Assembly: GCA_013002925.1 (NCBI GenBank) | Contig: JABDLQ010000477.1 | Location: 1 to 16,237 of the forward strand | DNA length: 16,237 nucleotides | From: Gammaproteobacteria bacterium | GTDB lineage: Bacteria; Pseudomonadota; Gammaproteobacteria; Steroidobacterales; SZUA-146 | Reading direction: 5' to 3' | Part shown: positions 1 through 8,196 of the stretch, piece by piece | Layout of the letters: each line of letters begins with the position of its first letter | Position numbering within the stretch: the stretch's first letter is position 1 | Notes under the pieces: generated by a model | Seen by the model: the letters and a program-made list of their open reading frames with translations, nothing else | The model's database searches: none | What the model was told of the DNA's origin: nothing | Translations under genes and position numbers: made by a program

Positions 1-767
1 TGTTGCTGCACGCGCAAGCCGAGAGTAGCCAGCGAGCGCAGCAGCAACCAGCAATCAAAGGGGGAGGGTGTGGAGCCTGCGAGCGCCTGAATTTCACGTA
101 GTCGTTGAAACTGTTCGCTGTCTTCGCGGGCGATAATGACACCGCCGGTAATATCGCTGTGCCCACCAATAAATTTTGTAGAACTGTGCATCGTGAAATC
201 AGCGCCCAGCGCCAAAGGGTCCTGCAACACAATCGTGGCCATGGTGTTATCACAGCACAAAACGGCACCGTTGCGGTGCGTCAGTTGGGCGATAGCCGCT
301 ACATCGGCGATGCGCATTTGCGGGTTACTGGGTGTTTCCAGCCACACCAGCCGGGTGTTCTTCTGCCAACAGTTTTCGACATTGGCAGGCAGGCTTGTGT
401 CGACAGGGGTCACTTCATGACCCATCTTTATGACCAGATCGTTTAGCAACATGATCACGCCGTAATAGGCATCCCGGGTGACAATAATATGACTGCCAGC
501 CGGTAAGGTCTGGAACAATGCCATGGCTGCCGCGGAACCCGATGCAAACGCGGCAGCATCAAAGGCATTTTCAATGCTGGCCAGACGTCGCTCGAGTGTC
601 CGGCGATTGGGATTATCACTGCGGCCGTAGGTAAACTCCTGTGTATCGCGCGGGTCAGCGCGCACATAGGTCGTGCTCAGTTCGATGCCAGGCGCCACCC
701 CTGCCCCGGCCGCAGGTTCGGAATCACCGCCGTGGATCAGACGCGTTTCGAATTTGCCTGTTGCCAT
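1..767 (-). CDS. Cys/Met metabolism PLP-dependent enzyme (cystathionine gamma-synthase/lyase family), 3' end missing
   Basis: The visible 255 codons are the N-terminal two thirds of a fold-type I PLP enzyme of the trans-sulfuration family (usually about 380-400 residues). The family performs beta/gamma eliminations or replacements on cystathionine, homoserine esters, methionine or cysteine in the cytoplasm. Visible motifs are YGRSDNP at 47-53 (phosphate-binding Tyr/Arg from the partner subunit), DAYYG near 99-103, CCDNT with Asp173 for the pyridine nitrogen, and SSTKFIGGHSD with the Schiff-base Lys198. The usual DNT-F/W-ATP stretch reads DNTMATI. SPFDCWLLLRSL near 235-246 is like cystathionine gamma-synthases and lyases. 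The start is the ATG 9 bp after the M28 peptidase stop. No good Shine-Dalgarno is seen, so translation is probably coupled. Which substrate it uses (gamma-synthase, gamma-lyase, sulfhydrylase or methionine gamma-lyase) cannot be decided from this part. Confidence 0.9.
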   Translation of the reverse strand, partial: MATGKFETRLIHGGDSEPAAGAGVAPGIELSTTYVRADPRDTQEFTYGRSDNPNRRTLERRLASIENAFDAAAFASGSAAAMALFQTLPAGSHIIVTRDAYYGVIMLLNDLVIKMGHEVTPVDTSLPANVENCWQKNTRLVWLETPSNPQMRIADVAAIAQLTHRNGAVLCCDNTMATIVLQDPLALGADFTMHSSTKFIGGHSDITGGVIIAREDSEQFQRLREIQALAGSTPSPFDCWLLLRSLATLGLRVQQ

Positions 768-776
768 GGTCGGTGT

Positions 777-2465
777 CTACTGCATCATGCTGGCATCGCG
801 CAGCGCTTTGAATTCGTTGCCTGGATACCATTGCGGAAATGATTTTTCACCGGCAAGCATGCTGCCGACATGGAAAAACAACTGCAGGTCTTCTGCGCTG
901 CCCGTCAGGTTCCAGTTTTCGTTAATTTCATCAGCGGGTTTGTGGTAGCGCTTCTGAATATGCTCAGCTTGTAATGCGCGGCCTTTTTCCGGGCCACCGT
1001 CGACCAGATCAACGCCGGATTTTGCGTACAGTACCGGCACCCCTTTTTTCGCGAGATTAAAATGATCAGAGCGATAAAAAAATCCTTTTTCTGGCGTTGG
1101 CTCCGGTCCGATCGTACGGTTTTGTTGAAGCGCTGCTTTAGCCAGATATTTTTCAAGTTCCGACGAACCGTAACCAATCACTGCCACGTCCCGCGTTGGG
1201 CCCGTAACATGCAACGCATCCATGTTGACGCCAGCTACTGTTTTGTTAAGCGGCACCGGCGGGTTTTCGGCATAATGCCGGGAGCCGAGCAGACCGGATT
1301 CTTCGGCGGTTACGGCCACAAACATGATTGACCGCCGGGGTTTTTGCGGCTGCTGCATAAAAGCACGGGCGATGGCCAGAAGTCCGGCTGTGCCTGTTGC
1401 ATTGTCGACCGCACCGTTATAAATCTGATCGCCCTCAAGATTGGGATCTGTCCCCAGGTGATCCCAGTGAGCCATATACAATATGTACTCATCGGGGCGC
1501 TCGGTGCCGGGAATTTTCGCCAGCACGTTTTTGGAGTTGGATGTGCTGATCGAATTGCGCACCGCGACGCTTGCGCTAAGCCCCAGTTCCCGCGAACCCA
1601 TCGTGCGATCTAATGCTTCTTCCTTGAGCTGTGCGTAGCTGCTGCCAACAGCCTGCAGCATCTTGTCCGCAGCGCTGCTGCTGATCCAGCCCTCAATACT
1701 GGCACGGCTCATGTTTTTGTCGGCGGTGACCAGATCATGCTGGGCCCCGGTCCAGCTCCCCTGCACCACGGACCAGGGGTAGCCGGCTGCCGGGGTCTCG
1801 TGAATGATTAATGCGCCCGCGGCACCCTGTTTGGCAGCTTCTTCAAATTTATAGGTCCAGCGACCGTAGTAAGTCATCGCATTGCCTTTAAACAGAGCCG
1901 GATCCTGGGAGGCGAACCCCGGATCATTGACCAGCATGACGACGGTCTTGCCGGAAACATCCAGGCCTGCGTAATCATCCCACTCAAATTCGGGTGCAAC
2001 AATTCCGTAACCGACGAATACCAGGTCGGAGTCGCTGATAGCAGCTTCCGGAGTCACCCGTTTGGTCCAGACCACCGCGTCCTCGCCAATAGGCAGCTCG
2101 ATGCTGGTGCCGTCTTTGCTGTTAACCCTTACAGCGTCATCCGTGGTGGCCGTGATGGTCACCAGTGGAACATCCTGGAAAAAACTGCCGTTGTGACCGG
2201 GTTCCAGTCCTAACGCTGCAAATTGTTCCCTGAGGTATGCGATGGTTTTTTCTTCACCGGGTGTGGCCGGCGCGCGTCCGCCGAAGTCATCCGATGAAAG
2301 AATTTCAATGTGGCTGAACAGCCAGTCGCGATCGATATCAGGATGAAGATTCTTTGCTGCGGCTGGTGGACCCGGGTCAGTCACTGCGGCCTGTTTCTCC
2401 TGTGGCGCAGATTTTTCACAGCCGCCAAGGACGGCACAGACAAGCACAATGAGTAAATAGCGCAT
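777..2465 (-). CDS. M28 family zinc metallopeptidase, lipoprotein
   Basis: This is a 562-residue secreted aminopeptidase-like enzyme. The N-terminus MRYLLIVLVCAVLGGC is a lipoprotein signal with lipobox LGGC (Cys16). Glu at +2 favours outer-membrane sorting by the usual rule. A PA-type insert region (about 140-250) precedes the catalytic domain. M28 zinc and catalytic residues are all present: His333 and Asp335 (MAHWDHLG), Asp354 (GAVDNATG), Glu388-Glu389 (TAEESGLLG), Asp416 (NMDALH) and His468 (RSDHFN). An active, envelope-located peptidase is therefore expected. An in-frame start 27 codons upstream exists, but the ATG at 2465 is preferred because GGAG lies 6 nt before it and the signal peptide starts there. 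It sits 86 bp after the DAK2-DegV gene and 9 bp before the PLP enzyme, so it probably shares a transcript with the latter. Exact peptide substrates are unknown. Confidence 0.93.
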   Translation of the reverse strand: MRYLLIVLVCAVLGGCEKSAPQEKQAAVTDPGPPAAAKNLHPDIDRDWLFSHIEILSSDDFGGRAPATPGEEKTIAYLREQFAALGLEPGHNGSFFQDVPLVTITATTDDAVRVNSKDGTSIELPIGEDAVVWTKRVTPEAAISDSDLVFVGYGIVAPEFEWDDYAGLDVSGKTVVMLVNDPGFASQDPALFKGNAMTYYGRWTYKFEEAAKQGAAGALIIHETPAAGYPWSVVQGSWTGAQHDLVTADKNMSRASIEGWISSSAADKMLQAVGSSYAQLKEEALDRTMGSRELGLSASVAVRNSISTSNSKNVLAKIPGTERPDEYILYMAHWDHLGTDPNLEGDQIYNGAVDNATGTAGLLAIARAFMQQPQKPRRSIMFVAVTAEESGLLGSRHYAENPPVPLNKTVAGVNMDALHVTGPTRDVAVIGYGSSELEKYLAKAALQQNRTIGPEPTPEKGFFYRSDHFNLAKKGVPVLYAKSGVDLVDGGPEKGRALQAEHIQKRYHKPADEINENWNLTGSAEDLQLFFHVGSMLAGEKSFPQWYPGNEFKALRDASMMQ

Positions 2466-2471
2466 GGGTAG

Positions 2472-2475
2472 CTCC
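2472..2475 (-). promoter_or_regulatory. Ribosome binding site of the M28 peptidase
   Basis: GGAG on the minus strand lies 6 nt before the ATG at 2465. It decides this start over the longer in-frame option, because the lipoprotein signal peptide begins exactly here. Confidence 0.7.
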
Positions 2476-2551
2476 GGAATTGCTCTGATTCGGTTGATGA
2501 GGATACCCGGAATTGTTGCAAGGGGCGACTGCAAACAAGGCGTCATTCGCG

Positions 2552-4429
2552 TCAGGAGTCGAGTGAATCCATCATCAGGTAACCGGCAACCAGGGCTTGC
2601 GGGCCGGCGTGCGCACCAAGCGCAGTGCCGAGCCTGGTCATGAACAGCGCATCGATATGCGCGCCTTTACGGCTAAATTCCTTCTCCAGAGTCTGCCGCA
2701 GCCGTTGCGCATCTGCCGGATTATTCGCGTAGGCGATTGCCACACGATAATGTTTACCCGATTGAATTCGGCCGCTGGCGTAGCGGCCGAGGCGCTCGGG
2801 CAGTCGTGCAGATTTTATGAAGAGACGGCGCGGTCTGAGCCTGCCGGCCTGGTCAAGCGAAAAGGCGGCCGCCAGTTTTAAAAAATCGGCGACTTTTCTG
2901 ACCACCGGTTTGACCCGGCCACCGCGAACCGCATAGTCGAGATTCGGGAACATACCAAAAACCCGGGTGTGCTTGCGGGCTCTTTCCAGGGTGGCAAGAA
3001 TCTCAGGTAATGGCATGCCGGCTTGTGCGCATTCGGCGGCGCGAATGGCAAGCAGCGCTTGTCCGACAGACGCGCTTTTCGAGTCATAGACATGAATACA
3101 GTCATGCTTTGAACGCTCTGCTGCGCTGACTGCAGCCTGATAAGTCCCGCTACCCCAACTGGTGACATTGATACTCAACACGTGTTTAAAGTGACTCGCC
3201 AGAAAATCGAAATTGCGCCGGAATTCACCCGGTGATGGCTGTGATGTCTTGGGGTGTGCCGGGTGGCTTTGCAACTTGGCATAAAAGTCATCAGCAGTAA
3301 TGGTGACTTTGTCCAGATAGCTCTCGTCGCCAAAATGCAGTCGTACCGGTATCAGATGAATGTTGAGGCGCTCCATTTCTTCATCCGGCATATCCGCGGC
3401 TGAGTCGATAATGACCGCAACCTGGTGTTGTTTTTGATGTGATATTTCCTGCTGTTGGTCCATGTCATCGGCTTTCTCGCCGGTGACCTCGCCAAATTCG
3501 CTCGCAAGTCTGAATACTTTTTGCGGGTCGTTGACGTGAATGTGAATCTTAGCCTTGCGGTGAGTGCCAGCCAGCACGAGGCTGTCGCCAAGCGTGGCGA
3601 GTTGTTCGCGCAATTTGCGACGGTTAATGTCAGTACCTGTCACCATGCACTCGGTGCAATATCGATAGTCAAGGTGATGTACTTCACCAGCCATCGATTC
3701 GTGCAATTCTTCGGCCTCAATTTCGCTCGCTTCCGGTAATTTGTCGTTAACCTTGCCGTGCTGGATGTAGAGGACGATACCTTCAAGAAAGCGTACGAAC
3801 CCTTCCGCTCCGGCATCAACCACGCCGGCTTTTCTGAGCACTTCCATCTGGTTTGTGGTGCGCGCGAGTGATGCGCGTGCCTGCTCCAGACTGTCCCGCA
3901 ACACGCTGACAAAATCCGGAACGGTAGCGTTTTGTGTCAGGTCGACCACGTGTCTGGCAAAGTCGCGCATGACCGACAGCACGGTGCCTTCCCGTGGTTT
4001 GGTCAGCGCCTCGCGGGCATAGTTTTCACCCGTTTGCACCGCGTGGCCAAACTCCTCGACTGACAGTTTGCCGACCCCTTCGGTCGCATCGCTGACACCT
4101 TGAAAAAACTGGGCCAGGATTGCGCCGGAATTACCGCGCGCACCGTCCAGCGCTGCATCGGCAATCGTTGTCAATATGACGTTGGCTTCACGACTGCGAT
4201 CCGCGCGTACTGCTGACAAGACAGAGTTCAGAGTCAACGCCAGATTGGTGCCAGTATCACCGTCGGCGACCGGGAATACATTGATCTTGTTGAGGTGCTC
4301 CTGGCCCTCTATGACTTTTTTGATGCCAAACGCGACGGCACGACGAATGCGATGGCCGTCGAGATAAGCTATGCCAGGTGGGGAATGTGATTGCTGCGCG
4401 GCGATTTCCATGTGTGTTGCAGCATACAT
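2552..4429 (-). CDS. DAK2-DegV fusion, probable fused fatty acid kinase (FakA-FakB-like)
   Basis: The protein has 625 residues in three parts. Residues about 25-225 are a DAK2/DhaL-type ATP-binding kinase domain, with NVFPVADGDTGTN at 50-62 (Mg-binding Asp56 and Asp58) and GARGNSGAILAQFF near 96-109. Residues about 252-326 match the FakA linker domain (YCTE, GDSLVLAG, KIHIHVNDP). From about 336 to the end is a DegV (FakB) domain, with IIDSAADMP, TSQPSPGEF, SGTYQAA, RGGRVKP and the terminal AHAGPQAL region. Known Fak systems use FakB to hold a fatty acid and FakA to phosphorylate it to acyl-phosphate for phospholipid synthesis. Here both are in one chain and the FakA C-terminal region is absent. 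The start is uncertain: ATG 4429 and ATG 4411 both lack a Shine-Dalgarno, and a stop lies about 33 nt upstream. The gene lies 78 bp after gspB and 86 bp before the M28 gene. Substrate use is inferred. Confidence 0.88.
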   Translation of the reverse strand: MYAATHMEIAAQQSHSPPGIAYLDGHRIRRAVAFGIKKVIEGQEHLNKINVFPVADGDTGTNLALTLNSVLSAVRADRSREANVILTTIADAALDGARGNSGAILAQFFQGVSDATEGVGKLSVEEFGHAVQTGENYAREALTKPREGTVLSVMRDFARHVVDLTQNATVPDFVSVLRDSLEQARASLARTTNQMEVLRKAGVVDAGAEGFVRFLEGIVLYIQHGKVNDKLPEASEIEAEELHESMAGEVHHLDYRYCTECMVTGTDINRRKLREQLATLGDSLVLAGTHRKAKIHIHVNDPQKVFRLASEFGEVTGEKADDMDQQQEISHQKQHQVAVIIDSAADMPDEEMERLNIHLIPVRLHFGDESYLDKVTITADDFYAKLQSHPAHPKTSQPSPGEFRRNFDFLASHFKHVLSINVTSWGSGTYQAAVSAAERSKHDCIHVYDSKSASVGQALLAIRAAECAQAGMPLPEILATLERARKHTRVFGMFPNLDYAVRGGRVKPVVRKVADFLKLAAAFSLDQAGRLRPRRLFIKSARLPERLGRYASGRIQSGKHYRVAIAYANNPADAQRLRQTLEKEFSRKGAHIDALFMTRLGTALGAHAGPQALVAGYLMMDSLDS

Positions 4430-4469
4430 GAATCCAGTGTTGCGATGGTAATCAAGCCATTGTCAGCGC

Positions 4470-4503
4470 GCCAGCGAGACGCTCGCCGAGCGACCGCGCT
4501 GGC
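4470..4503 (-). other. Nested stem-loop in the gspB to DAK2-DegV gap
   Basis: Perfect 7-bp arms at 4470-4476 and 4497-4503 (GCCAGCG/CGCTGGC) enclose an inner 5-bp hairpin, 4480-4484 with 4488-4492, around a 3-nt loop. No U-run follows on either strand, so it is not a classic intrinsic terminator. It could be an attenuator or mRNA-stability element in the 78-bp gap just before the fusion gene. Confidence 0.4.
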
Positions 4504-4507
4504 TACA

Positions 4508-5269
4508 TCAATCCGGTCGCAAAATGAATCGAAACCCTTTGTGGTCAATGACGACGCCATCGGGTTCGATGGATTCAATCGTGGTCTGTGCGTCCAGCTT
4601 GTCGCCGGTTTTGAGTTTGTTGAGATTAATAAACACCAGCCGTTTTTCCGGTGTGGCGCTGTAGACGTGCATATCCAGATGCAGTTGCGGCAGTGCAAGC
4701 TGTCCGCTTTGTACGACAGCCAGGTACTCTGGCAAGGTTTCATTGCGCACCCGGGTCCTGGCCGTCAATGGCGCGGTATCGGTCGCAGGTTGAGGTGTCG
4801 CCGTGGCAGTGCCCGGTTGTGATTGCACAGTGTTCTGCTGTCGGGTTCTGGCAGCTTCGCGGTCCAGCGCCCGGGCACCCGAGTCACGCGGGCGTGCCGG
4901 AAACTCTCGCGCAGCAGGGGTTGTCGATTGCGTTATATTCCCGGCGGCACGAACTGGCTCGGGGGAGAGGGCGCCAGGGGTGCGCCCGGGCGTTGATACG
5001 CCGGGTCCGTTGTTGGTGGCATCAGGTGGGAGGGCCTTGCTGGTAGCGTCGCTGTTAAATACCGGCACCGGTTTTTCGGGCAGTCCGAAGAATACACCTG
5101 CCCCGAGCAGCGCCAATCCGCAGATCCCGAGCACGATTACTTTACGCCAGTTGGGCGGTGGCTCCGGGGTATCATCCATGAGCACCTGGGGGCCTGTCGG
5201 CACCGACATCTCATGGTTATCGCGATTGCGATCTTCAGCTTTTCTCAGAGCATCGAGTATAAATGACAT
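4508..5269 (-). CDS. gspB: Type II secretion accessory protein GspB
   Basis: This 253-residue protein starts with MSFILDALRKAE, the typical GspB opening. One membrane helix lies at about 43-63, followed by a Pro/Ala/Thr-rich periplasmic linker (about 65-170) and a C-terminal T2SSB domain (about 175-252, HVYSATPEKRLVFINL and IDHKGFRFIL). GspB pairs with the ATPase GspA in the inner membrane. In species such as Aeromonas (ExeAB) they help place the GspD secretin through the peptidoglycan. The start lies 4 bp after the gspA stop, with only a weak GGCGA upstream, so translational coupling is likely. The rest of the gsp operon (C to N) is not in this window, as is common for gspAB. Confidence 0.93.
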   Translation of the reverse strand: MSFILDALRKAEDRNRDNHEMSVPTGPQVLMDDTPEPPPNWRKVIVLGICGLALLGAGVFFGLPEKPVPVFNSDATSKALPPDATNNGPGVSTPGRTPGALSPEPVRAAGNITQSTTPAAREFPARPRDSGARALDREAARTRQQNTVQSQPGTATATPQPATDTAPLTARTRVRNETLPEYLAVVQSGQLALPQLHLDMHVYSATPEKRLVFINLNKLKTGDKLDAQTTIESIEPDGVVIDHKGFRFILRPD

Positions 5270-5273
5270 ATCG

Positions 5274-6974
5274 TTATTTTCGCCGCGTGATGTCTTTTAA
5301 CACAGGGGTTCCGGCAACCTCGAGAGCGGTATTCAAAGCGATGAGCGTTTGTACGCCAGCTTTGCCATCCGCCTCCAGATGATGGCGGCGCTGAAATTGC
5401 ATGACCCGGCGCTCCAGATCTGCATCATACCGCCGCGGATCGGCGCGGTTGTCGACCTGTCCGTCAACCAGATCCAATGACCGCCGCAGCGAGGCGACTG
5501 CGTTACTGCGGGTGTTGGGTAGCAGCAGTGAGTCTGCGCCGTCCCGTGGTTGCCAGAGTATCAGGAGCTCACCATACCAGTAATTTGCGATATCGGTCGT
5601 GCTCACCGTGTGCTTTACACCACCCACCGAAATCTCAACAGCACTGCCATCTACGCGAGTCACCACCGCATTATGAAGTTGACCGTTGTCATCAACCAAT
5701 GACAGGATGGCCGGCCGGTTGAGTGTGTTTATCAGACGCATGGAACCGACCAGAAATTCGCATTTCAAATTTTGCTGAAGGGCAAATCGGCAGGGTGACG
5801 CACGGTCAAAATCGGTGGGTCGGCCCCACAGCTTAAACAGTTCCACAAATGCACTGTCGGTACTCGTATCCGAAGCCGGGTCATTCAATATCGCAGTCAA
5901 TGAATCAAACGCCGGTGCGGCGGCGCCATCGCGGGTCATTTTGAGGGTGTGCGCCATAGACAGGCGCAGGGCGGCCGGTTGTTTTTTTGCAGTGGCGACA
6001 GCCTCTGTGCCGGTGGCGGCAGTCGCGGGCGCCGGCACCATGGTACGCGATGAACCCCCCAGTAGCTGGGCAATTCCCCAGCCGGCCACGCCGAGCATCA
6101 GAAGCACTGCTGCGGTCATCGCCAGATTGGACCAGTAATGTTTTTTCTGCGGCCGCGCCTCCACTGACTTTCCGTGCACTTCGGCAGCCGCCGCTCTGAC
6201 AATTTTTCGGGTGACCGTTTTTGACTCGGCAGTGTAAGCGCCTAACAATGCACGATCGCAGATTACATTGATGAGTCTGGGGATACCCCCTGTCAGCCGA
6301 TGCACCTCCCACAGTGCAGCCGATTCAAATATATCGTGCTCACCGCCGGCAACGCTTACACGGTGCCGGATATAGGCAATGGTTTCTTCGGCGCTCAGAT
6401 TTTCCAGGTGATAGCGGCCAGTTATGCGCTGCGCGAGTTGCCGAAGATCCTTGCGCGCCAGGGTTTCACGCAACTCCGGTTGGCCGACCAGTATGATCTG
6501 CAGCAGTTTTTCCTTGCTGGTTTCCAGATTGGTGAGCAGGCGCAGCTGCTCGAGCACGTCGCTATCGAGATTCTGCGCTTCGTCGACCAGCAACACGGTG
6601 CGGCGGCCACGTGTGTGAGAATCCAGCAAATGTAAATTCAGTGCATCAACCAGTTCTTTGTTAGTAGGATTTTGGGCCGGTGCTTCGATGTGCAGTTCAT
6701 CAAAGATGGTCAGCAGAAACTCATGCACGGTGAGTCGGGGGTTGAGCACGACCGCCAGATCGACGGTCTGTGGCAAGCGGTCCAGCAAACAGCGAGTCAA
6801 CGTTGTCTTCCCGGTGCCAACTTCACCGGTGAGCTGGATGAACCCCCCGCTTTCGGTGACCCCATACACCAGGTGCGCCAGTGCTTCCGCGTGACGCTCC
6901 GATAAAAACAGAAAATGTGGATCGGGAGTGATTGAAAACGGCTTTTCACTTAACCCGAAAAACTTGATGTACAC
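5274..6974 (-). CDS. gspA: Type II secretion ATPase GspA (ExeA-like), with C39-like and peptidoglycan-binding domains
   Basis: This is a 566-residue AAA+ protein with a GTG start. No other in-frame start exists before the upstream stop, and MYIKFFGLSEKPF is the family's usual beginning. Walker A is GEVGTGKTT (50-58) and Walker B is TVLLVDEAQ (126-134). A membrane helix lies at about 280-305. The periplasmic part holds a C39-peptidase-like domain (about 375-475, with Cys395, Cys405 and His435 as visible candidates) and a peptidoglycan-binding domain (about 515-550, ERRVMQFQRRHHLEADGKAG). In ExeA systems ATP hydrolysis drives GspAB to open or remodel peptidoglycan for secretin assembly. Nothing like a strong Shine-Dalgarno precedes it. 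It lies 52 bp after dinB on the same strand. Whether the C39-like domain is catalytic is doubtful. Confidence 0.93.
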   Translation of the reverse strand: MYIKFFGLSEKPFSITPDPHFLFLSERHAEALAHLVYGVTESGGFIQLTGEVGTGKTTLTRCLLDRLPQTVDLAVVLNPRLTVHEFLLTIFDELHIEAPAQNPTNKELVDALNLHLLDSHTRGRRTVLLVDEAQNLDSDVLEQLRLLTNLETSKEKLLQIILVGQPELRETLARKDLRQLAQRITGRYHLENLSAEETIAYIRHRVSVAGGEHDIFESAALWEVHRLTGGIPRLINVICDRALLGAYTAESKTVTRKIVRAAAAEVHGKSVEARPQKKHYWSNLAMTAAVLLMLGVAGWGIAQLLGGSSRTMVPAPATAATGTEAVATAKKQPAALRLSMAHTLKMTRDGAAAPAFDSLTAILNDPASDTSTDSAFVELFKLWGRPTDFDRASPCRFALQQNLKCEFLVGSMRLINTLNRPAILSLVDDNGQLHNAVVTRVDGSAVEISVGGVKHTVSTTDIANYWYGELLILWQPRDGADSLLLPNTRSNAVASLRRSLDLVDGQVDNRADPRRYDADLERRVMQFQRRHHLEADGKAGVQTLIALNTALEVAGTPVLKDITRRK

Positions 6975-7026
6975 GCGGTGCCCGTCTACTTTTGTTGCAA
7001 AATCAATTCAGCGCTCATGGTACCCC

Positions 7027-8196
7027 TTAGCGCAGGCGGCTGCCACGTTTAACGCTGTCAGTGCCATATTTTTTGCGAATAGTATCAAGCACCTGGTCAA
7101 CATTTTTTTCACTGTCGTGCTCAGCAGCAAACAGATCCAGCTGCTTTTCCCGAACCAGGCCTGCAATCCCGACGCCCAATAAACGCACTGCGCTGTCAGG
7201 GTGCTCGAGGTACCAGTCATCGAGCAATTCCCGTGCCCTCTGTCCAATGGTGGCAGTGCTGTTGCTCGCCGGTTGCAGCGGCATCTGACGCGTTTGGGTT
7301 CTAAAATCTGCGGTGCGAATTTTTACGATGACGACCGCGCCGTGCAGTTCCTTTTTCCGAGCGCGAGCGGCCGTTTGGTCGGCCAGGGCAGTGAGCTCGA
7401 TTTTCATTTTCTTCAGACTCACCAGGTCGACATTAAACGTGGTTTCACTGCTGATGGATTTATCTGCACGGTGGGGTGTCACCGGGCGCTCATCAATACC
7501 CGCCGCCCGTTGTTTGACGCGCATGGCATAGCGGCCAAATACCGCAGAAAGCGCGGCATCAGGTGCAGTACGCAGATCGCCGATGGTTGAAATTCCCATG
7601 CTGTGCAGCCTCTGTTCGGTCTTGCGGCCAATCCCGGGCAGTTTGCGGGCCGGCATTGTGTCCAGAGTTTCCTCAATTTGCGTGCCAAACAGCATGCACA
7701 AGCCATCGGGTTTATTGATATCCGAAGCAATCTTTGCGACGAGTTTGTTCGGGCCCACACCCACGGATGCGTTCAGTCCGGTAGCGGTCAGGATACGTTG
7801 TTTTATGTCCAGAGCGCGGGCCTGGGCGCACTGTGCGATTCCCACCTCGTCGCTAAAATCCAGAAACGCTTCATCAAGCGACAGTCCTTCGACTACAGGC
7901 GTCAGCTGTCTGAAAACGTCAAAAATTACTCGGGACACCTGGCGATAATGATCGATCCGGGGACGGATAAAAATGGCGTCCGGGCAACGCCGCACGGCTT
8001 CACGCGATGGCATTGCCGAGCGCACTCCAAATTCGCGCACTTCGTAACTGGCTGCCGCTACGACGCCACGCTCACCCGAGCTGCCGACGATAACCGGTTT
8101 GCCCCGAAGATCAGGGTTATCGCGTTGTTCGATGGATGCATAAAAGGCATCCATATCAACATGCATGATGATCCGCTGGCCTTGTTTTGCATTCAT
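7027..8196 (-). CDS. dinB: DNA polymerase IV (Y-family, translesion synthesis)
   Basis: This is a 389-residue Y-family polymerase. The metal-binding acidic residues are Asp14 (HVDMDAFYAS) and Asp108-Glu109 (SLDEAFLDF). Tyr19 occupies the steric-gate position that is Phe13 in E. coli DinB. SVGVGPNKLVAKIASDINKP (143-162) and the helix-hairpin-helix LPGIGRKTEQRL (186-197) are standard. QLDLF at 352-356 is a beta-clamp binding motif. The tail beyond it is about 30 residues longer than in E. coli. A longer in-frame start adds 61 residues with no DinB similarity, so the ATG at 8196 is preferred. That ATG overlaps the stop of the upstream gene by one base (TGATG), pointing to coupled translation. 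No LexA-type box (CTGT-N8-ACAG) was seen upstream. Confidence 0.95.
   Translation of the reverse strand: MNAKQGQRIIMHVDMDAFYASIEQRDNPDLRGKPVIVGSSGERGVVAAASYEVREFGVRSAMPSREAVRRCPDAIFIRPRIDHYRQVSRVIFDVFRQLTPVVEGLSLDEAFLDFSDEVGIAQCAQARALDIKQRILTATGLNASVGVGPNKLVAKIASDINKPDGLCMLFGTQIEETLDTMPARKLPGIGRKTEQRLHSMGISTIGDLRTAPDAALSAVFGRYAMRVKQRAAGIDERPVTPHRADKSISSETTFNVDLVSLKKMKIELTALADQTAARARKKELHGAVVIVKIRTADFRTQTRQMPLQPASNSTATIGQRARELLDDWYLEHPDSAVRLLGVGIAGLVREKQLDLFAAEHDSEKNVDQVLDTIRKKYGTDSVKRGSRLR

Noticed and set aside
2474..2515. 9-bp direct repeat CCGGAATTG at 2474-2482 and 2507-2515 before the M28 gene
   Set aside because: Only two short copies that include the Shine-Dalgarno area. Chance is a sufficient explanation without conservation data.
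4391..5300. Plus-strand frames of 131-165 residues opposite gspB
   Set aside because: Shadows of the Pro/Ala/Thr-rich linker of gspB. No start signals, and the real gene is clear on the minus strand.
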